A stretch of DNA of 64,000 nt from Mycetocola tolaasinivorans (GCF_003667565.1 NZ_RCUX01000004.1:1-64000); one strand, 5' to 3'; positions 41,218 to 53,709 are shown, counted from the stretch's first letter. Translations and numbers: made by a program. Notes: generated by a model from the sequence alone, not told the origin.

Positions 41218-41787
41218 GTGGGCCAGTGGCTTATTCCCGTCTTAATCGTTGTGGCGCTGATCGTCGTGATCGGCATCTACCTGTGGGCTACCTACAACTC
41301 CCTCGTGGCGCTGAAGGTGCGCGTTGACGAGGCCTGGAGCGACATCACCGTTCAGCTCAAGCGCCGTGCGGACCTCATCCCGAACCTCATTGAGACGGTC
41401 AAGGGCTATGCCGCCCACGAGAAGAGCGTGTTTGAGGCCGTGACTCGTGCCCGCGCCGAGACGCTCAGCGCGCAGGGCCCGGCCGAGGCCTCGGTGGCCG
41501 AGAACCACCTGCAGTCCGCCCTGAAGTCGGTGTTTGCGGTGGCCGAGGCGTACCCGCAGCTGCAGGCCAGCCAGAACTTCCTCCAGCTCCAGTCTGAGCT
41601 GGTAGACACCGAGAACAAGGTGCAGGCTTCGCGTCGTTTCTACAACGGTGGTGTGCGTGAGCTCAACACCAAGATTCAGGTGTTCCCGAACAACCTGTTT
41701 GCGCGCAACCTCGGTTTCACCGAGCGTGAGTTCTTTGAGGTGGCGGATGCGGCAGCCATTGCCGAGCCGCCGCGCATTCAGTTCTAG
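41218..41787 (+). CDS. lemA: LemA family protein
   Basis: A 189-residue protein starting at GTG 41218 (GGAGG upstream). One N-terminal membrane segment (LIPVLIVVALIVVIGIYLWA) is followed by the LemA helical domain with YNSLVALKVRVDEAWSDITV, QLKRRADLIPNLIETVKGYA and a terminal FYNGGVRELNTKIQVFPNNL. LemA genes commonly pair with an M48 peptidase, as here (15-bp gap). Confidence 0.93.
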   Translation: MGQWLIPVLIVVALIVVIGIYLWATYNSLVALKVRVDEAWSDITVQLKRRADLIPNLIETVKGYAAHEKSVFEAVTRARAETLSAQGPAEASVAENHLQSALKSVFAVAEAYPQLQASQNFLQLQSELVDTENKVQASRRFYNGGVRELNTKIQVFPNNLFARNLGFTEREFFEVADAAAIAEPPRIQF

Positions 41788-41802
41788 CTTTTAGCGCAAC
41801 AC

Positions 41803-42702
41803 ATGTATCGAGCTATACGCGAAAACAAGATCAATACCGTCATCATCATCACGCTGTTTGTGCTGATCATTGGCGCGATTGGCTGGCTTATCGGCTACAT
41901 GAACAACAGCCCGTCGATCACGATTTCGATCCTGATCGGTGGCGCGGTGTTCGCGATTTTCCAGTACTTTATGGGGTCGCGTCAGGCGCTGTCGATCAGC
42001 GGCGGGCAGCAGATTTCCGAGGCGGATAACCCGCGGCTGTACCGCATCGTCGAGAACCTGGCGATCACCACGGGCACCCCGATGCCCGCGGTGTATCTGA
42101 TCAACGATCCGGCGCCGAACGCGTTTGCGACGGGTCGCGATCCGCAGCATGCGTCGGTGGCCGCGACCACCGGTCTGCTCGAGATCATGACGGATGCCGA
42201 GCTGGAGGGCGTGATGGCTCATGAGTTGGGCCACGTGCGCAACTATGACATTCGGGTGTCGATGATCGTCTTTTCGCTCGTCGTGGTGATCGGTTTTATC
42301 TCGGATATCTTCATGCGAATGGCGTTCTGGGGTGGCTTGAGCGGCGGCCGCGACAACAATAATAACGGCGGTGGTGGCAACCCCATCGTCATGATTATTG
42401 GTCTGGTTGCAATGCTCATTGCCCCGCTGCTGGCGAGCCTGATTCAGCTGAGCGTGTCGCGTCAGCGTGAGTATCTGGCGGATGCCACCGGCGCGATGAC
42501 CACCCGCCATCCGGACGCCCTCGCGAGTGCCCTCGCCAAGCTCGATGCTTACGGCCGCCCGATGCAGCGTCAGAACTCCTCGATGGCGCACCTGTGGATT
42601 TCCAACCCGCTGAAGTCCGGCGGTGCCGCGAAGCTCTTCAGCACGCACCCTCCGATCCCCGACCGCATTGCCCGTCTGCAGAAGATGGGCGGGGAGTTCT
42701 AG
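41803..42702 (+). CDS. htpX: M48 (HtpX-like) membrane metallopeptidase
   Basis: A 299-residue protease. Two N-terminal membrane segments are followed by the zinc motif VMAHELGHVRNYD, two more membrane segments, then the third zinc ligand in SRQREYLADATGA. HtpX-type enzymes degrade damaged membrane proteins. It is the second gene of the LemA operon and is followed by a strong terminator. Confidence 0.93.
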   Translation: MYRAIRENKINTVIIITLFVLIIGAIGWLIGYMNNSPSITISILIGGAVFAIFQYFMGSRQALSISGGQQISEADNPRLYRIVENLAITTGTPMPAVYLINDPAPNAFATGRDPQHASVAATTGLLEIMTDAELEGVMAHELGHVRNYDIRVSMIVFSLVVVIGFISDIFMRMAFWGGLSGGRDNNNNGGGGNPIVMIIGLVAMLIAPLLASLIQLSVSRQREYLADATGAMTTRHPDALASALAKLDAYGRPMQRQNSSMAHLWISNPLKSGGAAKLFSTHPPIPDRIARLQKMGGEF

Positions 42703-42717
42703 AACCTCCCCGGTGTG

Positions 42718-42755
42718 ACGCAGCCCCGCGGCTTTTGCCGCGGGGCTGCGTTGCA
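42718..42755 (+). terminator. Terminator after LemA-M48 operon
   Basis: A perfect 15-bp stem (42718-42732 with 42737-42751, loop TTTT) is followed by TGCATTTG. It separates the protease operon from the RHS gene promoter. Confidence 0.8.
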
Positions 42756-42883
42756 TTTGTGAGGAATGGGAGCCCTTATATTGGGGGTCACTCCATGCGC
42801 GTGTGAAGTTGTTGCCGATTCCCCTTTTCGGCTAGGTTCAGCTGTGCCCATTTTCTGGGTGTCTTAATCGGGGGGATTCTGAC

Positions 42884-45800
42884 GTGTTGTTTCGCGTTGA
42901 CCGGCATTGGTTCCGGGCTCTAATTGCCGTTGTTTCGTTCGCAGTCGTTGCGGGGGTGCTGGTGCCTTTTGACGTGCCGGCGGCTTCGGCCACGGCCTCA
43001 CATGGTGAGAGACGTGAAGTTTCAGACCTTCCGGTTCCGGTGCCGCAGGTTGAGGAGATTACTCGCGGGACGATGCCGGAGGGTGACTTTAGCGATGCCC
43101 CCGAGGAGACGGTTGAGCTCCCAGCTCAGGTTCCGGATGTTGCACCGGTCGAGCCGATTAGTGAGCCGTTTGTTCCGGACGATGCAAAGCTCCTCGAGCG
43201 TTCCGAATTCGAAAACGTCTATGAGACTCGGGACGGCACCAAGGTGTCTGAAGTTTCTCTCTCGCCCCTAAACGTCGAGGTTGAGCCCGGTGAATTTGAG
43301 CCTGTGACAACCGACATCACGGGTCAGGGACTTGCCGGAGCGTTCGGTATCGGCACAGCGGAAGCTTCGAAGCATCCCCTCACCCCCCGATTCGCGGAGC
43401 ACGCGGATGACCCTGACGCGTACACGGTCAGCAAAGACGGGCACACCGTATCGTTCACTTTGCTTGGCGCTCAGCATGCCCGAGCCAGCCGCAACCTAGC
43501 CCCCTGGGGCGACAAGAACGTCATTTCCTACCCTGACGTGATGAGTGGCACAGAGCTTCGTTACGAGGTAAGCGACGGGGTCGTAAAGGAGCTACTTCTC
43601 CTTGATTCGAAAAGCGCTGTAGGCAACGGCACGTGGTCGTGGAAGGTCAATAGCGACGGGTTGAATCTCGAACGTGACGACGCGGGTTCGATTACGTTTT
43701 CCGATAAGAGTGGTCGCACGGTGTTCTATGTGCCCACTCCGATGATGTGGGATTCATCTGGGGAGGAGGGCGTCCGGGAACCGGCGGATCATCCTCTTGA
43801 TGTTTCCGTCGTGGGAAGTGGCTCAGAGTGGGAAATCCGTCTCACTGGGGATCTCAATTGGCTGCGCTCTTCGGAACGTGTTTTCCCGATAACCATTGAT
43901 CCGACTGCTCAGGCTGGCAATGAAGATGCAAATGCCTTCCGTTCGGACGGTATTCGTATTCAAGGCCAGGTTTACGTCGGAAATGCGCGCGCCGACAACA
44001 AGGACACCTATTGGCGAACGGTTCTGCACTATGACATGTCGCCCTGGTTTGGACGACAAATTGTCGATGTGCAGCTCGCTGCTTCTCGAACCGCAGGAAC
44101 AGCGAATATTTACCCGGGACTTGTCCGCCATGCAAGCTCCTTCGCCTACGGAGGCGTTGGACCAGTGCTTGCGGGTCTGCAGATGGGGAATTCTGTCACT
44201 ACTACCGACCCGCGTCTGAGCGAAGCGGTTGCGGGTTGGGTGCGATCCTCGAACAATGCACCGTATCTCATGCTCTCTGGCCACGAGCTAGCTGGAACTT
44301 ACACGTACAAAGCGTTGAGCTCCACGATGTATGTGTACTGGAAGGATTTCCCAACCCCCGGAAATCTTGCCGCACCGTCGCCGTCGAACGGTGGAAACGG
44401 ATCGGTGACGCCCACACTCAAGGTGAGCGGATATACCGATCCGGAGAAGACTGGTCTTGATTGGTACTTCCGTCTGTCTGAGAACTCGAACCCCGAGGTG
44501 AACCCCCTGTGGGAGTCGGGTTGGATTAGACAGGACAGCGTCAAGGTTCCGCAGTTTAAGCTCGTGGCCGGCAAGAAATACTATTGGAAGGCCTACGTCA
44601 GAGACGGGTATGACGGGCACCTGGGAACCTCGACTTCCCGCGGAAGTGCGACCTGGTCTTTTACCGCGAATGCGGCACCGATTCCGGCCCGGGAAACAGC
44701 CACGCCCGCGGATGGCGCGGTACTGACGACGACGACGCCCACGTTTACCGCGGTCAAGCATGCCGCAGCACCGTCGGATACCAAGTACTGGTTCCGCGTA
44801 TCGACCGGATCTGACGGCGTCAGCGGTCAGGTTTTGAACTCGGGCTGGCTTGGTACCCCCACCTGGACTGCTCCAGCGGGAAGTCTTCAGGACGGCGATC
44901 GCTATTTCTGGTCGGTCCTGGTCAAGACCGGTCCCGATGAGTATCCGGCATTCTGGACTAATTCACTCATCGTTAACCAGCGGATTGGTGATGGCGGGCC
45001 GTCCCCGTCGCAGTCTGTCGGGCCGGTTTCGCTTAACCTTGCCAATGGAAACGTCAGCATCGGCTTTGATTCGCCGACGGTGGACACCCTGGGTGGCCCG
45101 ATGGGGATGACGTTCACGTACAACTCGCTCAAGGCCAGCAACCGCGGGCTGAAGGGCGAGTATTACGATCTTTCGGGCGTGTGGAAGAGTAATCCGTTCC
45201 CGAAGGTCACCGAGGGTGAACGTGTCCTGGTGCGTACTGATTCCCAGGTCTCATTCAACTGGGGTTTGGGGTCCCCTGGGCCGGCCGTACCCGTGGATAT
45301 GTGGGGCGCGCGGTGGACCGGATTCATTACACCGCCCAGCGCCGGTAGTTACCAGTTTGGAGTCACTCGCGATGATGGCGTGACCCTGTCGGTGGGTGGC
45401 CAGTCGATGCTTAACATGTGGACCGGCTATCCCGGTCCCGATGTGCAGTGGTCGGGTGCGAAAACACTTGAGGCAAAACCGACATCGTTTGACATGAGTT
45501 ACTTCGACGCTACCGCTGGTGCACGCGTCGCCCTGTGGGCGAAGAAAGACGGCGGTACCGCCTTCATCGTTCCGCCGGATTGGTTTACTACGTCGCTCGC
45601 AACCCTCCCTGCGGGCTGGGGCTCATCTGCTCCGCTCGCCGGGGATGCCAGCGGTTTGTCTTCTGCGCGGGTCACGGAAAGCGCGATTATTCTGACGGAT
45701 GTGTCCGGGGCGACGCATAGCTATGCAAAAACCTCCGCTGGTGGATACTCACCGCCCGAAGGGGAGTACGGCGTCGTAGCACTGGATGCCTCAGGAAACG

Positions 45801-48800
45801 TGAGTTTTACCGATGATTCTGGAACGGTGACGCTGTTCGATGCATCGGGATCCGTCTCGAACACGACCGCGCCGGGCGACGCTCTCAAGCCTGCGACTCC
45901 CGTGGTGCAAAATCGCGCCGGAAGTGGGCTGGTGAGTCGTATTTCCGATCCTCTCTCAAAGAACGGTGCGGCCTTTAGCCGTTCGGTTGTCTTTGCCTAT
46001 GCCGGAGATAAGGCCACCGACGTGGGCCTGACCACGGCGGATACCGGTGGTTCGGCAAACGCGTGTGTGGTTCCCTCTGGTTTTGCGGCACCGCCGGCGG
46101 GCATGCTGTGCCGGATCGTGTATCCGGGGCATGTGGCTGGGGCGGCCGATACCACCCAGCTGTTCTACGATTCGGCGGGTCGTCTGGCCCGGATCGTTGA
46201 TCCGGGGAACGAGGTGGCATCGTTTGAGTACGATGCGAGCTCCCGCCTGACCGTAGTGCGGGGGTCGGATCTCAATGACTGGCTGCTGGCTGATTCCAGC
46301 AGGCAGCCGACCGTGCAGAACCGTGTGTCCATCGCGTATGACGCACAGGGACGTGGAACGAGTGTCACCCTGCCCGCACCGGATGGTGTGACCGCGGCGA
46401 AGCAGCCGAAGACAACCGTGACGTACGCGGCGAACAGTACAACGTATGTTGATCAGTCTGGGCTGAGTGTTCCCAACGTGGCTCCTTCCAACGGGCACGC
46501 GCGCACGGTGAGATTTGATGCCTCGTGGCGTGCGATTAGTGATGTGTCGGCGATGGGTCTCGGTGGTAAGCAGGAGTGGAACCAGCGGGATCAGATTCTG
46601 TCGTCTACGGATTCTCGTGGGCGCAAGTCCACGACGCTGTATGACTCACAAAACCGGCCCGTTGACGCGTATGGTCCGGCACCCGAGTCCTGTTTTGGGG
46701 CGGATCGGAAGCCTCTGGCGAACTGTGCGATTCTTGCGGCGCATTCGAGTACGCGGTACGACGAGGGACTTCGTGGCCTCAACGTCACCTATTACAACAA
46801 CCGTTTCCTTGCCGGGCAGCCGGTGGCTTTCGGCCTGGGAATTGGCGATGCCACCGGTGTGATGAAGCGCAACTGGAGTACGAACGCGCCCATCAGTGGC
46901 GTGGGTGCTGAAAACTGGTCGGCGCGGATGAGCGGTATCCTGACGTTCCCGAGCGCCGGTAACTATGGTCTGCGTACGGTGGCGGATGATGGCACCCGGA
47001 TCTTCATTGATGATCTGTTGGTGGACTCGAACTGGGTGGGGCAGAGCCCGAAGCCGTCTCCCGGCGGAGTGATTTCTGTTCCCACATCGGGGACACCCAA
47101 GCGAATCCGGGTGGAATATTTCCAGGGAACGAGTACGGCGAGTTTTGACCTGCAGTGGAAGCCGCCGGGGGCCGCTGATTTCGTGACGATTCCGGGGGCG
47201 CAGCTGACTCCGGATTATGGTTTGGTGACCGGTACCACCACGGATGAGGCATTGCCGAAGGCAAGCACCATCTCGGGACTGGTTGCTCCGAAGAAGATGG
47301 AGACCTCGTCAAAGTACGCCGAGCCCTGGCTGGGCGGTGAGACGAGCTCGACGGTTGATCCGGGAGGGTTGAGCCTCACCACGACCACCGGGTTTGAGGC
47401 TACGGGAGCGGGATATCAGCGTCGTACGCTGAAGACGCTTCCCGCGGCAACGGCGGCGAATAAGCCGGCGTCCACCAGTGGCGCGACGTTTAGCTACTTT
47501 GGTCCGTTGGAAACCCTGTCGCAGGCCTATGGCGGTGCCGTGTGTGGTGCCGCGGCATCCACCGCGCAGTTTGGTGCGTTGAAGTCGTCCACCGGCCCGA
47601 CCCCGGCAGTGGGATCTGCCGTGGTGACGCAGTATGCGTATGACCTGTTTGGTCGTACCGTCGGGACGAAGCGTTCGGGCGATGCCGGGTGGTCCTGCAC
47701 CAACTATGACGCTCGCGGGCGAGTGGCGACGGTTCAGTATCCGGCCTATGCGGATGCTCCGGCCCGTACGGTGAAGAACACGTATGCGGCGGATGGCAAC
47801 CCGTTGAAGAGCTGGTCCGAGGACTCAATCGGTCGTATTACGACCACGACGGATCTCCTGGGACGTGTGCTGAGCTATGTGGATGTGTGGGGAACCACCA
47901 CCACGACCGAGTACAACCTTTTGGGGCAGGTCAGTAAGACCACCGTTGCTCCGCCCTCGGGCGCGGTCTCGGTGGAGCAGATGACGTATGACCTGGATGG
48001 TAAGCCGCTGTCGTTGCGGGTTGATGGCAAACTGATCGCCACGGCCGAGTACGATCGGGGAGAGCTGACGCGGGTGACGTTCCCCGCGGGCCCGGATCAG
48101 GCGGGTAACGGCGCTGTACTGTCGAATATTGTGCGAGATCCGGCCGGTGCGGCGCTGTCTCAGGACTGGAGCTTCGCGGATGGCAGTGTGATTCGTGAGT
48201 CGGTAGTGCGCTCGCAGTCCGGGCGGATTCTGGGGACGACCCTGGTGGATGGTGCGGAGACCCTGGTGTCGAAGTACCGTTACGACGGTGCCGGGCGTCT
48301 GGTACGCGCGGATCTGGGTGCGTCGGTGTTTGAGTACGGGTTTGGGACGGTCACGGGCGGCCCGGCCGGTGCGGTCACGAACGCGGGATTGAACGGTAAC
48401 CGGACGACGGCGTCGATTACGGTGCCGGGGGCGGGAACGCAGTCCACGACCTACTTCCACGATGCCGCGGATCGTCTGCTGTCCTCGAGCGTGACGGGGC
48501 TGTTCGCAGACTCGAACCCGGTGAACGCGGGCCTATCCTCGGTGGAGTATGACGCTCACGGGAATGTCACCACGCTTGCGGATCAGACGCTGTCGTATGA
48601 CTCGGAGGATCGGCACACCCGCAAGGTTCTCGCGGATGGCACGCAGGTGATCTATAAGCGTGATGTGACAAATCGCATTGTGCAGCGTTCGGAGATCAAG
48701 CCCGGTGGTGTGCCCGAGGTGCAGCGGTACGGGTTCTCGGGTGATGGTGATTCGCCGGACTTCGTGTATGACGGTAACTCTGATGTGCTGAATAAGACGG

Positions 48801-49741
48801 TGTCGACCTTCGGCAGTGTGATCGTGAATACGCGTGCGGATGGGTCTGCGTCGTGGTCGTTCTCGAACCAGCATGGTGATGTGATGGTGACCACGGATGC
48901 GGCCGGCGCTCGTGAGGGTGCGCGGCGTGCGTATGATCCGTTTGGTCAGTCGATTGATCCGGTGACCGGTGTGCCGGGGACCCTCGCGGCGGCTGCCGCG
49001 CTGCCGGATAACCTGCCGGGTAACGCGGATTATGGCTGGGTCGGTGGCAACCAGAAGCTCACTGAGCACGCGGGTTCGATCGAGACCGTGGAGATGGGTG
49101 CGCGTCAGTATGTGCCGGCGTTGGGGCGCTTCCTGTCGGTGGATCCGGTTGAGGGTGGTGTGGATAACGATTATGTGTATCCGAATGACCCGATCAACAA
49201 TGAGGATCTGGATGGGCAGAAGAAGAAGGCCAAGGGGTCGAACGGCTGGAATGACTTTTGGGGTGGGGTCGGTAAAGCGATCCACCGAGGAGCAATGCAG
49301 GTTTCCAAGACCATGGTTGAGAGCCCACTTGTCAAGGGCGCAATGACGATGTGCGGATTTGTGCCTGGAGTTGTTGGAGCTGCTTGCGGACTTGCCATGG
49401 CAGGAGCGTATGCATTGCAAGGGAGGAAGAACGAGGCCATCGGCGCGCTCATCGGGAGTGTAGTTGGAGGTGGGGTCGGCGCAGCAGTGGTGGGGATATC
49501 GGCGAGAGTCAGCGCTAAACTCTTAGGAACCACGGCGAAGACTGGCGGGCGAACTTCGATCAAACACCTCGTGAGAAAGAAGGCTAGATACAGCGTCCGC
49601 TCACTTACTCGATTTAGATCAAATGAAATCGCTAAGTTCAAGAGTGGAAGCCACTGGGCAGGGTCGATTTATGGTAATGGATCGGGTGCCATCGCCGGTT
49701 ACTATGCGCAGAGAGCCTCAGCGAAGTATAGGAAACGATGA
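42884..49741 (+). CDS. RHS/YD-repeat polymorphic toxin
   Basis: A 2285-residue secreted protein starting at GTG 42884 (GGGGGG upstream). A signal peptide ([20 protein letters not shown]) is followed by a beta-rich cell-surface part with DNRLRE-like features near residues 345-470. Two PA14-like domains follow, near residues 755-880 ([18 protein letters not shown]) and 1295-1420. Then come many YD repeats and the RHS core end ([16 protein letters not shown] ... [16 protein letters not shown], about residue 2070). The last ~175 residues form a variable tip with glycine-rich membrane-like helices and a basic end. RHS proteins deliver such tips as toxins; this tip is not recognised. The next gene overlaps by 4 bases. 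Confidence 0.88.
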   Translation: MLFRVDRHWFRALIAVVSFAVVAGVLVPFDVPAASATASHGERREVSDLPVPVPQVEEITRGTMPEGDFSDAPEETVELPAQVPDVAPVEPISEPFVPDDAKLLERSEFENVYETRDGTKVSEVSLSPLNVEVEPGEFEPVTTDITGQGLAGAFGIGTAEASKHPLTPRFAEHADDPDAYTVSKDGHTVSFTLLGAQHARASRNLAPWGDKNVISYPDVMSGTELRYEVSDGVVKELLLLDSKSAVGNGTWSWKVNSDGLNLERDDAGSITFSDKSGRTVFYVPTPMMWDSSGEEGVREPADHPLDVSVVGSGSEWEIRLTGDLNWLRSSERVFPITIDPTAQAGNEDANAFRSDGIRIQGQVYVGNARADNKDTYWRTVLHYDMSPWFGRQIVDVQLAASRTAGTANIYPGLVRHASSFAYGGVGPVLAGLQMGNSVTTTDPRLSEAVAGWVRSSNNAPYLMLSGHELAGTYTYKALSSTMYVYWKDFPTPGNLAAPSPSNGGNGSVTPTLKVSGYTDPEKTGLDWYFRLSENSNPEVNPLWESGWIRQDSVKVPQFKLVAGKKYYWKAYVRDGYDGHLGTSTSRGSATWSFTANAAPIPARETATPADGAVLTTTTPTFTAVKHAAAPSDTKYWFRVSTGSDGVSGQVLNSGWLGTPTWTAPAGSLQDGDRYFWSVLVKTGPDEYPAFWTNSLIVNQRIGDGGPSPSQSVGPVSLNLANGNVSIGFDSPTVDTLGGPMGMTFTYNSLKASNRGLKGEYYDLSGVWKSNPFPKVTEGERVLVRTDSQVSFNWGLGSPGPAVPVDMWGARWTGFITPPSAGSYQFGVTRDDGVTLSVGGQSMLNMWTGYPGPDVQWSGAKTLEAKPTSFDMSYFDATAGARVALWAKKDGGTAFIVPPDWFTTSLATLPAGWGSSAPLAGDASGLSSARVTESAIILTDVSGATHSYAKTSAGGYSPPEGEYGVVALDASGNVSFTDDSGTVTLFDASGSVSNTTAPGDALKPATPVVQNRAGSGLVSRISDPLSKNGAAFSRSVVFAYAGDKATDVGLTTADTGGSANACVVPSGFAAPPAGMLCRIVYPGHVAGAADTTQLFYDSAGRLARIVDPGNEVASFEYDASSRLTVVRGSDLNDWLLADSSRQPTVQNRVSIAYDAQGRGTSVTLPAPDGVTAAKQPKTTVTYAANSTTYVDQSGLSVPNVAPSNGHARTVRFDASWRAISDVSAMGLGGKQEWNQRDQILSSTDSRGRKSTTLYDSQNRPVDAYGPAPESCFGADRKPLANCAILAAHSSTRYDEGLRGLNVTYYNNRFLAGQPVAFGLGIGDATGVMKRNWSTNAPISGVGAENWSARMSGILTFPSAGNYGLRTVADDGTRIFIDDLLVDSNWVGQSPKPSPGGVISVPTSGTPKRIRVEYFQGTSTASFDLQWKPPGAADFVTIPGAQLTPDYGLVTGTTTDEALPKASTISGLVAPKKMETSSKYAEPWLGGETSSTVDPGGLSLTTTTGFEATGAGYQRRTLKTLPAATAANKPASTSGATFSYFGPLETLSQAYGGAVCGAAASTAQFGALKSSTGPTPAVGSAVVTQYAYDLFGRTVGTKRSGDAGWSCTNYDARGRVATVQYPAYADAPARTVKNTYAADGNPLKSWSEDSIGRITTTTDLLGRVLSYVDVWGTTTTTEYNLLGQVSKTTVAPPSGAVSVEQMTYDLDGKPLSLRVDGKLIATAEYDRGELTRVTFPAGPDQAGNGAVLSNIVRDPAGAALSQDWSFADGSVIRESVVRSQSGRILGTTLVDGAETLVSKYRYDGAGRLVRADLGASVFEYGFGTVTGGPAGAVTNAGLNGNRTTASITVPGAGTQSTTYFHDAADRLLSSSVTGLFADSNPVNAGLSSVEYDAHGNVTTLADQTLSYDSEDRHTRKVLADGTQVIYKRDVTNRIVQRSEIKPGGVPEVQRYGFSGDGDSPDFVYDGNSDVLNKTVSTFGSVIVNTRADGSASWSFSNQHGDVMVTTDAAGAREGARRAYDPFGQSIDPVTGVPGTLAAAAALPDNLPGNADYGWVGGNQKLTEHAGSIETVEMGARQYVPALGRFLSVDPVEGGVDNDYVYPNDPINNEDLDGQKKKAKGSNGWNDFWGGVGKAIHRGAMQVSKTMVESPLVKGAMTMCGFVPGVVGAACGLAMAGAYALQGRKNEAIGALIGSVVGGGVGAAVVGISARVSAKLLGTTAKTGGRTSIKHLVRKKARYSVRSLTRFRSNEIAKFKSGSHWAGSIYGNGSGAIAGYYAQRASAKYRKR

Positions 49742-51090
49742 AGCAAGTCAGAGGAACGGGGCCCGTAAACCGATGGCCAATGATTCTTTTTTATGGAGTT
49801 CTTGGAACATGGACGGCTTTTGGCGGTCTTGATGACAACGGGGACTTTGCCCTGAGAATCGCAGATGGGTTCAACCCCGATCTTCTTTTCCTATCCGTTC
49901 CGTTTTTTTATCTTTGCATCGCCAGATTATTTTCAGGTACATATATTTCTGAATCTCACGTATTTGTGATTGGCGCGTTGGGATATCGGAAGTTTTCTCG
50001 AGCTGATCTGAGTGGGCTTAAGATCCAAAAATACAACCCATTCTTCCGGTTTACATGGTGGATGGACAAACTGGTATTCATATGCGGCGAGGGAGACGAA
50101 CAGCGTCGCATGTCGGGTTATGGCACTCATGTTCCCACACGAAGTTCGCGACGCATTGTGATCCAGCTCGGCGAGGAACTAGCGCTTACTGAGAAGTATC
50201 CGGTCCGAGTTGGCGTTCTGATGGATTCAAAAACTGATCTGCCTCGATTTATCCTGGGGGCGAACCTGGAACGATTTCTTTCTGGGCAGAGCGACGTCCT
50301 TCCGTGGATTCGATTTGATTGTGTTCACGGATACGTGTCTTCTGAACAAATAGATGGAGCGTACCTGCGTGAAGAAATTCGACAGAGCTCTGTTGGAGGG
50401 ACGCCCTATTCTGTGCTTCCTTCAATATCGCAACCTTCGATAACGAACTTGGCTTTTGAGCCCGACCCGCTGTCTTGGTTACCTGTTCGCGGCATCGCAC
50501 GTTTTGCTATCCGAGGAAGACGACTTTTGGAGCGTGACCATCTGCCCTTTTCGCTCAAATCTGCAACTCCGATTGCACACCGTTCCTTTGCAGTACGAGT
50601 TTTGAGCACTGTAGGTGGCGACCTGTTCCATGGGCGCAGCCGTCGTTCCTCACGATTCCTCTTCGCACATGAAGGTGCGCTTCTGGACACTCTGAATGCA
50701 CTAAACGACCTAGACTTTGAGCTGGGGATAGTTCGTACGGTGGGACCCTTGCGAATTCAGACACTTAGTGATTTGTCGGAGATAGCGCGACTTCAGAGCC
50801 GAATGTTTCGAATACTACACGCGACTTCGGCGCGACGTGACCCGCACGTTCGCCACCTGCGACGTGAACCGAGTTCGCGAAAAGCACCTGGGCTCATTAC
50901 CTTTACCCACTTGCTCACAACCTATTTGGGGCATATGCTTGTAATTGTTCCTCGAGGGTCCGACGCTCTCGACTCGTGGTTTGTTGGCGAGAACGTCGTA
51001 AACCAATGGTCAGGGACTCTGGACTCTACCAGTCCTTTGGGCTGGGGCTTTCAGGAGGACGAGTGGAATGAGAGACCAACTGGAACCTAG
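49738..51090 (+). CDS. Membrane protein, possible RHS immunity partner
   Basis: A 450-residue protein whose ATG overlaps the RHS stop. Two N-terminal membrane segments ([17 protein letters not shown] and [17 protein letters not shown]) precede a PH-like stretch ([20 protein letters not shown]). The rest is soluble and unrecognised. Base composition is clearly less GC-rich than its neighbours, as in the toxin tip, so tip and partner may have been acquired together. Immunity function is inferred from position only; the length is unusually large for an immunity protein. Confidence 0.5.
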   Translation: MKQVRGTGPVNRWPMILFYGVLGTWTAFGGLDDNGDFALRIADGFNPDLLFLSVPFFYLCIARLFSGTYISESHVFVIGALGYRKFSRADLSGLKIQKYNPFFRFTWWMDKLVFICGEGDEQRRMSGYGTHVPTRSSRRIVIQLGEELALTEKYPVRVGVLMDSKTDLPRFILGANLERFLSGQSDVLPWIRFDCVHGYVSSEQIDGAYLREEIRQSSVGGTPYSVLPSISQPSITNLAFEPDPLSWLPVRGIARFAIRGRRLLERDHLPFSLKSATPIAHRSFAVRVLSTVGGDLFHGRSRRSSRFLFAHEGALLDTLNALNDLDFELGIVRTVGPLRIQTLSDLSEIARLQSRMFRILHATSARRDPHVRHLRREPSSRKAPGLITFTHLLTTYLGHMLVIVPRGSDALDSWFVGENVVNQWSGTLDSTSPLGWGFQEDEWNERPTGT

Positions 51091-51123
51091 CAAGTCCAGT
51101 AGTGTCTTCAGATACTTATCACT

Positions 51124-51933
51124 GTGTCGGGGCTGAAGATAGACCTGGTGCACAGCGATATCGATCATCTGGGCGACCCGATGCTCTCCCTCGCTGATCT
51201 TGCAGCTCTCGCGCACACGGGGGAGGGGAACGTTCGTGGTGTTGCCCCTGCGGTGTTGAACTCCGGACACGGTGGTTGGCAGCGGCTCGTTCTCCGGGTG
51301 AGTGGCGTCGAATCCGTGGAAATCTCTGATCCCGACCGGATCGCGGCGGGCTGGCTGATCGCCGAGGACCTTGTGCGCAGCGCGGGGATGGTCTCGCTGA
51401 GCGGCGTCTACCCGATTGACGCCGTCCTGCACGGCACACACGTCGGGATTGAGTTTCTGATTTCGGCCGATGAGGGCGTCTACTCTGCCACCGACGTTCG
51501 AGACATCCTGCACCAGGCTGAGCTCGAAGATGGAGGGTCCGCCGAGACCGTTCGATGGAGAGCCGGGGAGGTACAGACCGCGGGGGACGTGCTGGTCGCC
51601 GCACTCGATGTGCCACCGTCCCGTGAACAGTTCGTCCTCTTTGTCCGAGATGAGCGGTTCTTTTGGGTTCAGGGGTCTTTGGACGGTCGAACCGTATCCG
51701 TGCGCGTGGATGGTGCCCTCGGCCAGGCGTCGCTGATCGCCGCGCTGGGGGCGGTCACGGAACGCGACCCCGAGCCGGGTGAAATCTCGGCCACGTATGG
51801 GCGCGCAGAAACGATGGACCGCTCGATGAAACCGGCCGTGAACGAGGTCGCATCAGCCCTCCGCGCGCGTCGGTTCTCAATTCGGGCCGCGATACGGCGG
51901 GCCACACGCGCGCTGAACGATGAGCCTCGCTAG
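51124..51933 (+). CDS. Hypothetical protein downstream of RHS locus
   Basis: 269 residues from GTG 51124, no clear Shine-Dalgarno. The protein is acidic and mixed alpha/beta (WQRLVLRVSGVESVEISDPD; DVLVAALDVPPSREQFVLFV), with a basic helical end (ALRARRFSIRAAIRRATRAL). It might be a further immunity or accessory gene of the RHS locus, but no family is recognised. The 248 bases after it show no gene. Confidence 0.5.
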   Translation: MSGLKIDLVHSDIDHLGDPMLSLADLAALAHTGEGNVRGVAPAVLNSGHGGWQRLVLRVSGVESVEISDPDRIAAGWLIAEDLVRSAGMVSLSGVYPIDAVLHGTHVGIEFLISADEGVYSATDVRDILHQAELEDGGSAETVRWRAGEVQTAGDVLVAALDVPPSREQFVLFVRDERFFWVQGSLDGRTVSVRVDGALGQASLIAALGAVTERDPEPGEISATYGRAETMDRSMKPAVNEVASALRARRFSIRAAIRRATRALNDEPR

Positions 51934-52181
51934 TCTGCTGAGGACATGGCTCGAATGACGAGCTGCACATCAGGCTGCGAGCGCGGTGTTGAGTGGGGTG
52001 TGGATCACCGATTCAGAACTCGTGTCGTGATTTCAGAGGGGAACACCGCTCTCCGCACGCACACCGCACATCGATCTCCGTCATTGGTGATACCGGGACG
52101 TGGCATTGCGCAGTCGATATCGCGGTGACCAATTGGCCCCACAACGCTGTGGAATCCTGCCTCTCGTGAGACGCTCAATAC

Positions 52182-52415
52182 ATGTCTACAGATGTACTCA
52201 GTGTTTGCCTCCCCGGGGAGACCAGGGCACGACTCGATGCGCTGGCTGTCGCCACCGGTCGTCCCGTAACGTTTCACGTGCGGGAGGCCGTCATGGAGTA
52301 TCTGGAAAGTCTCGAGTACGCGCATACGCTTCGTGCTGAAGCCGAAGTAATTCGCCGAGGAGAGACTCGTACGCGCACCCTAAACGCGGTCAAAGCGGAC
52401 CTCAACCTGGACTAG
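52182..52415 (+). CDS. Orphan ribbon-helix-helix antitoxin
   Basis: A 77-residue protein with the RHH core VLSVCLPGETRARLDALAVA then PVTFHVREAVMEYLESLEYA, as in RelB-like antitoxins, and an acidic/basic C-terminal tail. No RelE-type toxin gene follows; the next 57 bases reach the neighbouring gene. It may be an antitoxin that lost its toxin, or a stand-alone regulator. Confidence 0.75.
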   Translation: MSTDVLSVCLPGETRARLDALAVATGRPVTFHVREAVMEYLESLEYAHTLRAEAEVIRRGETRTRTLNAVKADLNLD

Positions 52416-52472
52416 CGCCAGCACACTGCGGATTGCGACGGTGCCTCTGGAGAAGCGGATGCGGCTGCCCCG

Positions 52473-53709
52473 CTAGAGCCCGGGCCGCACCGCTACCGAG
52501 CGGAGGATGAGCCCCTGATCCCGCGCACGCACCGCGAACGGCACCTCGAAGGTTGAGGTGACGTCGCCCGTGAGACGATCCTGAATCGTCACGGTGGCCT
52601 TGTCCCGTTCGTCCCAGATGGTGGCCGAGACGAACGAGGTGTCGGTGAAGGTTGGCGCGCGGAGGTCCGCGGCGACGTCGATGTCGCCCGGGACGGTGAA
52701 GAGTTCGCGGGTGACCCCGGTGCTCAGCTCGGTCGTGTTCACCGAGTTGAAGACGCCCATCCAGTCGAGGTTGCCGTCGCGAAGAGAATGGCTGTTCATC
52801 CCATCAACCATGAAACCGTAGCTCGGGTGCGTGACCGGTGCGGGCGTGCCGCGTTCGTCCACGAGAAGGTGCTCGGTGAAGGACTGATCGTTGACGTTCC
52901 AGCTGCGCAGAACGGGTGGGCGCAGCTCTGAGGAGGGAGGATACGCCGTGGCCAGGAAGTGGACGGTGTCGTTTTTGCAGGGGGCGTCCATCGCGAGCTG
53001 ATCCGAATCCGAGACCGCGCGCAGATCGGCGAGCCGTTCACCGGGTTTCGGTGCACCTGACAGCTGCTGCAGCATGAGTGCCGTGTAGCCCATCTCCCCC
53101 TGAATCTCGAGTCCACTCTCCGGCAAGACCCTCGTATTTCCCGGTTGGTGCGGAGACCCCGTACAGCGTCCCATCGCAGTTTGCCGTTACCGAATACGAT
53201 CCCTCAACCGTTGAGTGAACGCTCCGAGCGCCGTCGGATTCCACCACCACCTCGGCATAGCCATCGTCCGTGTACCCCTCATTGAAGAGGCCCACGAAGG
53301 ATCCTCCACCCAGGGCGAAGAGCGCCTGCTGAAGGTCCGGCTTCTTGCTGGGGATGACCGTAACGCGCTCGTTCACGAGGTAGTCGTTGTCCCGATCGGA
53401 GAAGAAGAGCCCGGAGTCATCCCAGGCGAGGCGTGCCACATCCATTCCGGCCGTGCGAAACACGCGCTCGCTTTTGCCGTTGGAGAGCACCACATAGCCG
53501 ATGCCGCGCCCCTTGGCATGATCACGCGTCTGAGTCGAGAGGTAGAGCGCCGTGGCGGCGTCCTCCAGCGCGAACGAATCGCGGTTCTGCACTGTCCAGG
53601 TCTTGCCGTTTCGTTCGAGTGCCGCCGAGCCGCCGGTGCAGCTCGTCAGGGTACCGAGTGCCAGCACACTCGCGACCACGGCGGCCAGGGCAGAGATTTT
53701 TACACGCAT
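52473..53709 (-). pseudogene. Lipoprotein gene broken by a G-tract frameshift
   Basis: From ATG 53709 the product has a lipoprotein signal (VVASVLALGTLTSC) and a beta-propeller-like body (DVARLAWDDSGLFFSDRDND, FALGGGSFVGLFNEGY, NCDGTLYGVSAPTG). At the C5 tract 53096-53100 (G5 on the coding strand) the frame is lost. Removing one G joins it to a second open frame, GEMGYTALMLQQLSGAPKPG and on to SVAVRPGL at 52473, giving one protein of about 411 residues. This is either a recent mutation, a phase-variable tract, or a base-calling error. Confidence 0.75.
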
